Positions 1 to 5,497 of a stretch of 6,440 nucleotides of DNA are shown piece after piece. Position 1 is the first letter of the stretch. Each line of letters starts with the position of its first letter. Both the position numbers and the translations under genes were made by a program. The notes beneath the pieces are model-generated. The model saw only the letters and a list, made by a program, of their open reading frames with translations. It had not been told where the DNA came from and made no database searches. This stretch comes from Calditrichia bacterium (lineage in GTDB: Bacteria > Calditrichota > Calditrichia > RBG-13-44-9). The stretch is from the NCBI GenBank assembly GCA_026991005.1, contig JALXCH010000242.1, positions 1-6,440 of the forward strand, read 5' to 3'.

Positions 1-8
1 TTTTATAA

Positions 9-57
9 TTTGGAACTTGTTATTTGTTATTTGGAATTTGTTATTTGTTATTTGGAA
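9..57. repeat. Tandem 7-nt repeat, seven units
   Basis: Seven heptamers lie head to tail with no gaps: TTTGGAA, CTTGTTA, TTTGTTA, TTTGGAA, TTTGTTA, TTTGTTA, TTTGGAA. The consensus is roughly TTTGKWA. The larger period is 21 nt (one GGAA unit, then two GTTA units). The same heptamers recur on the opposite strand at 5370-5418. The array lies upstream of the first gene and has no coding potential. Arrays of this type look familiar to me from intergenic regions of environmental bacterial genomes, but I know of no assigned function. Confidence 0.85.
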
Positions 58-153
58 TATAATTTATTAACATGCATATTTCCATTATTATATTCATAAT
101 ACTTACATAATGATTGTTTTTAAAATTCCATTCCCCAGGGTTGTCTTACTGAC

Positions 154-180
154 TTGCAAAAATCTGTTAGCTGATATAAT
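154..180 (+). promoter_or_regulatory. Candidate sigma-70-like promoter of the SDR oxidoreductase gene
   Basis: A perfect TATAAT lies at 175-180. A TTGCAA hexamer lies upstream at 154-159, with a 15-nt spacer, which is slightly short. Transcription would begin near 187, leaving a leader of about 26 nt before the ATG at 213. The -10 is strong and the -35 is only moderate. An exact FCB-type TAnnTTTG is missed by one base. Confidence 0.45.
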
Positions 181-212
181 TTTTGTTGATTAATAAAACA
201 AACGAGGGGTTT

Positions 213-1163
213 ATGAAATGGGTAATTGCCGGGGGCAGCGGCTTTATTGGTCGTCATATCTTGCAATATTTCAGTGGGCAAGATACCCAACTGATGGTTT
301 TAACCCGCAATCCCGTTCGAGCGGAAAAGAAGCTACCTATTCCGGGAATTCGCTGGGTGGAATGGGATGGGCAAACTTCCGGTAATTGGGTGACTGCTCT
401 GGAAGGGACGGATGTGGTGGTAAATCTCGCCGGGCACCCTATTGCTGGCCTGTGGACGGTATCCCGCAAACAGGCCATTTACCATTCCCGGATTAACAGC
501 ACCCGTGCTCTGGTAAAAGCCCTGCGGGAAGTTGAAAACTCACCACAAACTTTTATCCAGATATCCGCTACCGGATTTTATGGCGAGCGGGGCAATGAAA
601 TCCTTACCGAAGAAAACCGGCAGGGAAGTGGTTTTCTGGCAGCAGTTGTAGATGAGTGGGAAGCCGTTAGCCGGAAAATTGAAGAAATGGGGATTCGCCG
701 AATTATCCTGCGTGTGGGAGTTGTACTGGGAAAAGACGGCGGATTATTACCGTTTTTGCTACCGTCATTTAAGTGGTTTTTAGGGGGCATGCCCGGAGAT
801 GGCAGCCACTGGTTCTCCTGGATTCATGTGAAAGAAATTCCTCGAATACTGGAATTTATCCTGCATCACCCAACGCTAACCGGAATTATGAATGCTGTTG
901 CTCCAGAACCGGTACGATTTAAAGAATTCTGCCAAACTCTGGGCAAAGTAATGAATCGTCCCTGCTGGGTAAGAATCCCCAGATTCCTTATTCGTTTATT
1001 CCCCGGACGTCAGGGAGAAGAAATGGTATTGGTCAGTCAGCGGGTTGTACCGGCTCGATTGGAACAGTTTGGTTACCAATTTCAATTTCCAGCTCTGTTT
1101 ACAGCCTTGTCAGAAATCTTTAATAAACAGGGTGTTCCAGGAACCCTGGATAAACTGGAGTAA
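213..1163 (+). CDS. TIGR01777-family SDR oxidoreductase (NAD-dependent epimerase/dehydratase-like, YfcH type)
   Basis: This gene encodes a 316-residue cytoplasmic protein, close to the usual length of about 300 for the family. Residues 1-13 hold the Rossmann dinucleotide-binding motif GGSGFIG at 7-13. Other visible blocks are NLAG at 71-74, the serine/tyrosine region ISATGFYGERG at 117-127, RVGVVLG at 167-173 and, further on, a WFSWIHVKE block. The C-terminal part (NAVAPEPV onward, then LVSQRVVPARLEQFGY) matches the DUF1731 domain that closes TIGR01777 proteins. These proteins are extended SDRs expected to bind NAD(P), but the substrate is not established; old 'cell division inhibitor SulA' labels are misleading. 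I chose ATG at 213 because it opens directly into the Rossmann strand MKWVIAGGSG and has a GAGG ribosome site at 204-207. An in-frame TTG at 183 would add ten residues with no ribosome site. The gene appears monocistronic. Confidence 0.93.
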   Translation: MKWVIAGGSGFIGRHILQYFSGQDTQLMVLTRNPVRAEKKLPIPGIRWVEWDGQTSGNWVTALEGTDVVVNLAGHPIAGLWTVSRKQAIYHSRINSTRALVKALREVENSPQTFIQISATGFYGERGNEILTEENRQGSGFLAAVVDEWEAVSRKIEEMGIRRIILRVGVVLGKDGGLLPFLLPSFKWFLGGMPGDGSHWFSWIHVKEIPRILEFILHHPTLTGIMNAVAPEPVRFKEFCQTLGKVMNRPCWVRIPRFLIRLFPGRQGEEMVLVSQRVVPARLEQFGYQFQFPALFTALSEIFNKQGVPGTLDKLE

Positions 1164-1186
1164 ATGAATTTGGCTTTAATTTTAGC

Positions 1187-1243
1187 AAACACAGAAACCA
1201 AGAAAAATTTTAAAACCACAAAGAACACAGAAAACACAGAAAT
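1187..1243. repeat. Short CACAGAAA-type repeats in the spacer
   Basis: Three 9-nt units lie in tandem at 1217-1243: CACAAAGAA, CACAGAAAA and CACAGAAAT. The 11-mer AAACACAGAAA at 1232-1242 also occurs exactly at 1187-1197. Read on the minus strand this is a TTTCTGTG-type repeat, a motif I recall as common between genes in many environmental genomes. A minus-strand frame across it yields only a low-complexity Phe/Val/Ser-rich peptide, so I do not call a gene. Confidence 0.7.
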
Positions 1244-1280
1244 AAAATTAAAATGTACGCTCCTTTCATAGGGATTTCCT

Positions 1281-1390
1281 TGGGACAAAGCCCGTCCGCT
1301 CTCAGAGCCCGTACCGGGCAGGATCTTTCGGATATTCCACAGGATGTAATGCACGGGTAGGATCCTACGGATGAATGCGCGGGCATGAGG
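1281..1390. other. GC-rich intergenic island with hairpins and an imperfect direct repeat
   Basis: This stretch has about 58% G+C (64 of 110 bases by hand count), while both flanks are strongly AT-rich. It contains the hairpin GCCCG-TAC-CGGGC (1307-1319), an 18-nt imperfect direct repeat at 1316-1333 and 1355-1372 (15 of 18 bases match), and the perfect 12-base palindrome GTAGGATCCTAC at 1357-1368. No open frame with a start and ribosome site covers it. It could be a member of a dispersed intergenic repeat family, a structured RNA, or a remnant of older sequence. I recognise no RNA family here. Confidence 0.5.
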
Positions 1391-1421
1391 CTGTGTAAAA
1401 ATGGAAATTGGAAAATGAAAT

Positions 1422-1454
1422 GGAGATTAAACCTTGTGATGAGTTTAATCTTTT
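1422..1454 (+). terminator. Weak hairpin with a short T tract, possible terminator
   Basis: AGATTAAAC at 1424-1432 pairs perfectly with GTTTAATCT at 1443-1451, with a 10-nt loop between. Two G-T wobble pairs extend the base, and a TTTT run (1451-1454) overlaps and follows the stem. The stem is AT-rich and the T tract short, so termination would be weak. It lies about 260 bp after the stop of the SDR gene and about 40 bp before the candidate potassium-transporter promoter. It could therefore insulate that promoter. Confidence 0.35.
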
Positions 1455-1492
1455 ACAAAACGGGCCCAGATTCAACTGAATTCAAATGGTGC

Positions 1493-1521
1493 TTGATTTT
1501 CAACCATAGTTTGGCTAAAAT
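1493..1521 (+). promoter_or_regulatory. Candidate promoter of the potassium transporter gene
   Basis: TTGATT at 1493-1498 and TAAAAT at 1516-1521 are separated by exactly 17 nt, a good sigma-70-like arrangement. The same place reads TAAAATTG at 1516-1523, one mismatch from the FCB-type TAnnTTTG element. Transcription would start near 1528, giving a very short leader of about 18 nt before the ATG at 1546. Confidence 0.5.
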
Positions 1522-1545
1522 TGTGAAAAATAAGAAGTTGTGGAA

Positions 1546-3306
1546 ATGACGTATCCGGATGTTCGAGAAGGTGTAACCCGAGTTCTTGATTTTCTTCTTC
1601 TATTAGTATCGCTTCTGGCAATTATTTCGTTGATTGCTGAATATGGCTTTTATCTTTCCCCCTCCCAGGAGATGTTGATTCACCGCATCAATGTAATTAT
1701 TGTTTGGTATTTCGTGTTGCAATCCTTGCTGAGATTATTGCTGGTATCGCACAGATGGACTTACTTTAAAAGTCACTGGTTCGAGTATTTAATCGTTTTG
1801 CTTATTCTTTCCGAAACTGTTGTTTTTGTCCGCCACACCGGGCTGGGAATTGTACGCCAGTTTCTGAGCGGTAAAGGTGTGGTTCAAATTACCAAGATTT
1901 ACATTATTGCCTTTCAGGTTACGATTTTACTTTCGCTCCTTTCCCATAGTCCTGTGCTGAATCAGAAAATCGCTTCGTACCGTTTCCATCCTGCTCAAAT
2001 ATTAATGGGCAGTTTTCTTGTCATTATTTTAATTGGTACGGGACTATTGCTTTTACCCCGGGCAGTGGCGCCAGGCCGCACACTCTCTCCCCTGAATGCC
2101 TTGTTTACCGCCACCAGTGCTACCTGCGTTACCGGGCTTGTTGTGGTGGATACCGGCACCCATTTTAGCCGGTTGGGGCAACTGATTATTCTGGGACTGA
2201 TTCAGCTGGGGGGATTGGGGTTGATGACCTACGCTTCGTTCTTTACACTTATCCTTCGCCGCAGCATTAGTTTGCGAGAAAAATCGTTGCTTCGCGATAT
2301 GCTTAATTACGAGAACATCGGGTTAATTTCCCGCCTACTTACTTCCACCGTGGTATTTACCTTTCTCATCGAAGCATTCGGTGCGGTATTGTTGTTTCTG
2401 GGATTTTCTGGAATGCCGCTCCCCCTGGGAGAGCGCATTTACTCCGCGATTTTTCACAGCGTATCAGCGTTTTGCAATGCAGGATTTTCCCTCTACTCCA
2501 CGAGTTTTATGGGTTTTCAGGAAAATTATCTGGTGGTTCTAACTCTGGCAACGTTGATTATTCTAGGTGGTGTTGGTTTCCCAGTGCTGGTGAATCTTTT
2601 GGGAAAATGGGATGCCCACTTTGCACCCGGGCGACGCTGGCTTTCGGTGCAAACGCGGTTAGTACTGGGAATTTCCGGCGTTTTATTAATTGTAGGAACG
2701 CTGTTTGTGCTTTATGCCGAAAATCAGGGCGTGTTGGCCGGATTAAGCTGGCCCCATAAAATTTTGAATGCGTTTTTTCAGTCCGTTACCACCCGAACTG
2801 CCGGATTTAATACGGTGGACATTAGTATGCTCACCGCTCCCACAGTTCTCCTTTTTCTCATGTTGATGTTTATCGGAGCATCGCCCGGTTCTACTGGGGG
2901 CGGTATTAAAACTACCACAATTGGCATTTTATTCGCCGGTGTGTTTTCCGTAATTAAAGGAAGAAACCGAATTGAACTGTTTCACCGCAATATCCCCTTT
3001 ACCGTATTAAATCGGGCACTGGTGATTTTAATTTTCTCCATCACTTTTGTTTTTGTGAGCATTCTGATTCTCTCTTTTACCGAAGATTTACCGTTGCTGG
3101 ATATTATCTTCGAGGAATTTTCAGCTTTTGGCACGGTGGGACTCTCCCGGGGAATTACCCCGTTCCTGAGTGAAATTGGGAAATGGGTGATTATTGTGTC
3201 CATGTTTTTTGGCCGGCTGGGAGCGCTAACCATTTCTCTGGCTATTACCGCTCCCCGAGAAATTTATCATTACGATTATCCTTCGGAAAATGTCATGGTT
3301 GGGTAA
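1546..3306 (+). CDS. trkH: TrkH/KtrB-type potassium transporter with an extra N-terminal membrane module
   Basis: This inner-membrane protein of 586 residues is the K+-translocating subunit of a Trk/Ktr system. Its transport core, about residues 148-570, shows the four membrane-pore-membrane repeats. The filter loops are TCVTGL (193-198), CNAGF (310-314), TRTAGF (416-421) and FGTVGLS (528-534), each with the expected filter glycine. The intramembrane gating loop after repeat three is SPGSTGGGIK (446-455), and the conserved pore arginine of the fourth repeat is R557 in GRLG. Typical family members have about 450-490 residues; here about 145 extra residues precede the core, with four hydrophobic segments (about 14-35, 47-67, 79-95, 117-134). 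I chose ATG at 1546 because AAGAAG at 1532-1537 is spaced 8 nt from it. The in-frame GTG at 1540 is only 2 nt from that site. No TrkA/KtrA regulatory subunit is encoded in the window. Confidence 0.95.
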   Translation: MTYPDVREGVTRVLDFLLLLVSLLAIISLIAEYGFYLSPSQEMLIHRINVIIVWYFVLQSLLRLLLVSHRWTYFKSHWFEYLIVLLILSETVVFVRHTGLGIVRQFLSGKGVVQITKIYIIAFQVTILLSLLSHSPVLNQKIASYRFHPAQILMGSFLVIILIGTGLLLLPRAVAPGRTLSPLNALFTATSATCVTGLVVVDTGTHFSRLGQLIILGLIQLGGLGLMTYASFFTLILRRSISLREKSLLRDMLNYENIGLISRLLTSTVVFTFLIEAFGAVLLFLGFSGMPLPLGERIYSAIFHSVSAFCNAGFSLYSTSFMGFQENYLVVLTLATLIILGGVGFPVLVNLLGKWDAHFAPGRRWLSVQTRLVLGISGVLLIVGTLFVLYAENQGVLAGLSWPHKILNAFFQSVTTRTAGFNTVDISMLTAPTVLLFLMLMFIGASPGSTGGGIKTTTIGILFAGVFSVIKGRNRIELFHRNIPFTVLNRALVILIFSITFVFVSILILSFTEDLPLLDIIFEEFSAFGTVGLSRGITPFLSEIGKWVIIVSMFFGRLGALTISLAITAPREIYHYDYPSENVMVG

Positions 3307-3413
3307 GAATTTCGGCAAATTAGGGAAGTTGTTGATAATTTAATTTTGATAATAAACCATTGGTTTTACAATTATATAAAACAATCTGAAAAATCAGAAT
3401 TCGGACAAGTTTT

Positions 3414-3442
3414 TTTGACACAAAGTTTAAAAATTAATTTTG
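3414..3442 (+). promoter_or_regulatory. Candidate FCB-type promoter (TTTG / TAnnTTTG) of the outer-membrane protein gene
   Basis: TTTG at 3414-3417, which is part of a perfect TTGACA (3415-3420), is followed 17 nt later by TAATTTTG at 3435-3442. The second element is an exact match to the TAnnTTTG -7 element known from Bacteroidota; the spacing is slightly shorter than the usual 19-21. Transcription would begin near 3448, leaving an AT-rich leader of about 70 nt. The -35-like hexamer also suits an ordinary sigma-70 enzyme, but the best -10 at the matching distance is poor. Confidence 0.5.
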
Positions 3443-3506
3443 TTAGCACTTTTTTACACTTAAATTTACAGGGAGCAGTTTTAATTTTTTAATTTTAAAC
3501 AAATAA

Positions 3507-3513
3507 AAGGAGG
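3507..3513 (+). promoter_or_regulatory. Strong ribosome binding site of the outer-membrane protein gene
   Basis: AAGGAGG sits 5 nt before the ATG at 3519. It is the strongest Shine-Dalgarno sequence in the window, clearly better than those of the SDR and trkH genes, in keeping with high expression of an outer-membrane protein. Many Bacteroidota genes lack such sites, so this slightly favours an FCB lineage outside core Bacteroidia. Confidence 0.7.
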
Positions 3514-3518
3514 TTAAT

Positions 3519-4136
3519 ATGAGGTGGTTGATTGTCGTGTTGATGGTTGTCGGGTTATTGGGAGTTTATGTAACTCCTTCTTCGGCACAAATGGAAATTG
3601 GTAAAGGTGTGATGGCCGGTTTAAATCTGGCAAATTTGGGCGGCGATGATGTGGAAAATGTGGATACCCGGACGGCGTTTAAAGTAGGTGGTTTTGTTTC
3701 ATTCCCGGTATCCGAAACTGTGAATATTCGACCGGAAGTTTACTATACAATGAAAGGTGCCACGCAAAAGTTTGATTATATGGGAACCACGGTGAAGTTG
3801 ACGTATAAGTTGTCCTACGTGGAAATCCCGGTTTTGCTTCGTTTAAATTTACCCCTGGAAAATGCCAGTGTATTACCGGGAATTTTTGTGGGGCCGGCTC
3901 TGGCAATTAAAACCGGGGGAAAAGTAAAAGCGGAAGCGGAGGGCCAGAGTGAGGAAAGTGATATCGAAGATATGAAAAGTATGGATTTTGGCGTGGTGTT
4001 TGGATTGGGAGTGAATGTAAGCGGTTTTATGCTGGATGTACGGTATAACCTCGGACTTACCACCATCGACGATTCAGCGGATCCCGATGACGTGAAAAAT
4101 AGAGTCCTTTCCTTTAATATTGGGTATGGATTCTGA
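3519..4136 (+). CDS. Outer-membrane beta-barrel protein (PorT / OMP_b-brl_2-like)
   Basis: This is a 205-residue exported protein. Residues 1-23 form a signal peptide: a short basic start (MR), a hydrophobic core from about 3 to 18, and a likely signal peptidase I cut after SSA before Q24. The mature part alternates polar and hydrophobic residues, as in an eight-strand barrel. Blocks typical of the PorT-like family are visible: GLNLAN, the strand RPEVYYTMKGA, YVEIPVLLRLNL and PGIFVGPALAIK. The chain ends in GYGF, and a final phenylalanine is the usual Bam-complex recognition residue. An acidic stretch, EAEGQSEESDIED, probably forms a surface loop. The ligand or role is unknown, and many such barrels are small porins or structural proteins. 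The start is secure: AAGGAGG at 3507-3513 lies 5 nt before ATG. A strong terminator follows, so this is probably a single-gene, well expressed unit. Confidence 0.88.
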   Translation: MRWLIVVLMVVGLLGVYVTPSSAQMEIGKGVMAGLNLANLGGDDVENVDTRTAFKVGGFVSFPVSETVNIRPEVYYTMKGATQKFDYMGTTVKLTYKLSYVEIPVLLRLNLPLENASVLPGIFVGPALAIKTGGKVKAEAEGQSEESDIEDMKSMDFGVVFGLGVNVSGFMLDVRYNLGLTTIDDSADPDDVKNRVLSFNIGYGF

Positions 4137-4157
4137 TTCTAATCTTTTTTATGAATT

Positions 4158-4195
4158 AAAGCCTGTTCTTCTGGAATGAGGAACAGGCTTTTTTA
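4158..4195 (+). terminator. Strong intrinsic terminator after the outer-membrane protein gene
   Basis: AAAGCCTGTTC at 4158-4168 pairs perfectly with GAACAGGCTTT at 4181-4191. The stem can continue inward through a T-G wobble, a T-A and a C-G pair to a 6-nt loop at 4172-4177. A run of six T (4189-4194) overlaps and follows the stem. It starts 21 nt after the stop codon and separates this gene from the ABC ATPase gene. The A/T outer stem may allow partial activity in the other direction. Confidence 0.9.
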
Positions 4196-4204
4196 TATTT
4201 AAGT

Positions 4205-4232
4205 TTGAATTAGGATGCAAAGAGTATTTAAT
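4205..4232 (+). promoter_or_regulatory. Candidate promoter of the ABC ATPase gene
   Basis: TTGAAT at 4205-4210 and TTTAAT at 4227-4232 lie 16 nt apart and begin 10 nt after the T tract of the preceding terminator. Transcription would start near 4239, about 22 nt before the GTG. An exact TAnnTTTG (TAAGTTTG) also occurs at 4200-4207, but no TTTG partner sits at the right distance upstream, so I prefer the first reading. Confidence 0.4.
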
Positions 4233-4249
4233 TAAAGAAAATTTAGCTA

Positions 4250-4263
4250 AAGGAGACAACGTG
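4250..4263 (+). promoter_or_regulatory. Ribosome binding site that fixes the GTG start of the ABC ATPase
   Basis: AAGGAG at 4250-4255 is followed by 5 nt and then GTG at 4261. The peptide then begins MASVELRNVTKVY, the normal opening of MalK-type ATPases, so the GTG start is well supported. Confidence 0.8.
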
Positions 4264-5358
4264 GCTTCTGTAGAACTTCGTAATGTAACCAAAGTGTACG
4301 ACAACCAGGTAACGGCGGTAAAGAATGCCAACCTCACGATTCGGGATCAGGAGTTTGTGGTGTTGGTTGGGCCTTCCGGTTGTGGTAAATCCACGTTGCT
4401 GCGGATGATAGCTGGATTGGAAGATGTAACCTCGGGAGAGATCTTAATTGATGGGAAAGTGGTCAACGATGTTCCGCCTAAAGATCGCGATATTGCCATG
4501 GTGTTTCAGAACTATGCCCTTTATCCCCACATGACGGTATTCGATAATATGGCGTTTGGACTGAAATTGCGTAAATTTCCCAGAGAAGAAATTCGCAAGC
4601 GGGTTCAGGAAGCCGCAGAGATTCTGGATATTGAGAAATTTCTGGATCGTAAACCCTGGGCACTTTCGGGAGGGCAGCGCCAGCGGGTGGCGGTGGGACG
4701 GGCAATTGTTCGCAAACCGAAAGTGTTTTTATTCGATGAACCCCTTTCGAATCTGGATGCGAAATTACGGGTGCAGATGCGCATCGAGATTAACAAATTG
4801 CATCACCGGCTGAAAACGACCATGATTTACGTGACCCACGATCAGATAGAAGCCATGACCATGGGCGACCGAATCGTGGTGCTTAAAGAGGGTGTAATTC
4901 AGCAGGTGGATACCCCACTGAATCTGTATAATAATCCGGTAAACCAGTTTGTCGCGGGATTTATCGGAAGTCCCGCTATGAATTTTGTGGAAGGGGAGTT
5001 GCTGGGAAACGGCGAAGTGCAGTTCCATTCTGAATTGTTTCGCTTTGCAATTCCCCAACCAATGCAGGAAAAATTACGGTCGTTTGTGGGGCAGCGGATT
5101 ATTCTGGGAGTGCGTCCGGAACATATTTATGACCGAAATTTAGCGGGGGAAAAATCTGTTAGTAATCCCATGGATATTCGCGTGGATGTGGTAGAACCCG
5201 TGGGAAACGAAATTTTTGTTTATTTTTCCGATTCCCAGAAAAGTTATTGCATGCGCATGGATCCTGTGCGCCTTTCCCGTCCGGGAGAAACAGTCCAGGT
5301 GGTTCTGGATATGGAAAAAATGTACTTCTTTCACCCCCAAACCGGTGAACGAATCTAA
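4261..5358 (+). CDS. ugpC: MalK/UgpC-type ABC transporter ATP-binding protein
   Basis: This is a 365-residue cytoplasmic ATPase of the carbohydrate-uptake (CUT1) class, which dimerises and powers import through a membrane permease pair. All nucleotide-binding motifs are intact: Walker A GPSGCGKST (37-45), Q-loop Q83 in QNYALYPHMTV, signature LSGGQ (135-139), Walker B VFLFDE (155-160) with catalytic E160, the D-loop SNLD (163-166) and switch H193 in VTHDQ. The region from about 235 to the end is the regulatory/TOBE-type extension seen in MalK, UgpC and MsmK; GVRPEH is its recognisable motif. Length and layout fit the family. No permease or solute-binding gene adjoins it, so it may be a shared ATPase serving several importers, as MsmK/MsmX do. 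The symbol follows the common automatic family name. The actual substrate (glycerol-3-phosphate, maltose or another sugar) cannot be read from the sequence. Confidence 0.94.
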   Translation: MASVELRNVTKVYDNQVTAVKNANLTIRDQEFVVLVGPSGCGKSTLLRMIAGLEDVTSGEILIDGKVVNDVPPKDRDIAMVFQNYALYPHMTVFDNMAFGLKLRKFPREEIRKRVQEAAEILDIEKFLDRKPWALSGGQRQRVAVGRAIVRKPKVFLFDEPLSNLDAKLRVQMRIEINKLHHRLKTTMIYVTHDQIEAMTMGDRIVVLKEGVIQQVDTPLNLYNNPVNQFVAGFIGSPAMNFVEGELLGNGEVQFHSELFRFAIPQPMQEKLRSFVGQRIILGVRPEHIYDRNLAGEKSVSNPMDIRVDVVEPVGNEIFVYFSDSQKSYCMRMDPVRLSRPGETVQVVLDMEKMYFFHPQTGERI

Positions 5359-5369
5359 TTTCATAAAAA

Positions 5370-5418
5370 GAACAAATTCCAAATAACAAATTCCAAATAA
5401 CAAATCCCAAATTTCAAA
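5370..5418. repeat. Tandem 7-nt repeat, inverted relative to the array at 9-57
   Basis: Seven heptamers lie in tandem on the plus strand: GAACAAA, TTCCAAA, TAACAAA, TTCCAAA, TAACAAA, TCCCAAA, TTTCAAA. Their complements are the TTTGGAA and TTTGTTA units of the array at the start of the window, here with a dominant 14-nt alternation instead of 21. The array starts 11 nt after the stop of the ABC ATPase gene and runs into a purine tract. Confidence 0.85.
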
Positions 5419-5426
5419 GAGAAAAT

Positions 5427-5457
5427 AGGAAAGAGAAAAGAGGAAAGAGGAAAAAAA
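5427..5457. repeat. 31-nt pure purine tract
   Basis: An uninterrupted A/G run (AGGAAAGAG-type, ending in seven A) lies between the heptamer array and a pyrimidine-rich repeat. Its partial complement CCTCTCTTTTCC occurs at 5473-5484, but only short stems (about 5 bp) form without mismatches. I therefore do not call a hairpin terminator. Confidence 0.6.
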
Positions 5458-5497
5458 TCCGAATCAGACGAACCTCTCTTTTCCACTCAGTCCTCCT

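Noticed and set aside
86..101. TATTAT/ATAATA hairpin upstream of the first gene
   Set aside because: All pairs are A-T in a strongly AT-rich region, so this is expected by chance.
183..212. Upstream TTG start that would add ten residues to the SDR oxidoreductase
   Set aside because: It overlaps the predicted -10/start region and has no ribosome site. ATG at 213 begins directly at the Rossmann strand and has GAGG at 204-207.
1082..1354. Minus-strand open frame of 90 codons spanning the end of the SDR gene and the spacer
   Set aside because: Its hydrophobic core is just the translation of the CACAGAAA repeat, it overlaps conserved coding sequence of the SDR gene, and it has no recognisable domain.
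1540..1545. GTG at 1540 as the start of trkH
   Set aside because: The only ribosome-site-like sequence (AAGAAG) is 2 nt from it but 8 nt from the ATG at 1546.
3354..3366. AAACC-ATT-GGTTT hairpin as a trkH terminator
   Set aside because: The stem is only 5 bp with a 3-nt loop and no T tract beyond four bases, which is too weak to support.
3443..3450. TTAGCACT as half of a CIRCE heat-shock operator
   Set aside because: The second inverted half GAGTGCTAA is absent downstream, and the gene is not a chaperone.
5140..5410. Minus-strand frames overlapping the 3' end of the ABC ATPase gene
   Set aside because: They lie opposite conserved ATPase coding sequence, start inside the heptamer repeat and show no domain or ribosome site.
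1..5418. Composite transposon or insertion element bounded by the inverted heptamer arrays
   Set aside because: There is no transposase or recombinase gene inside, no target-site duplication can be recognised, and the enclosed genes look like ordinary chromosomal genes.
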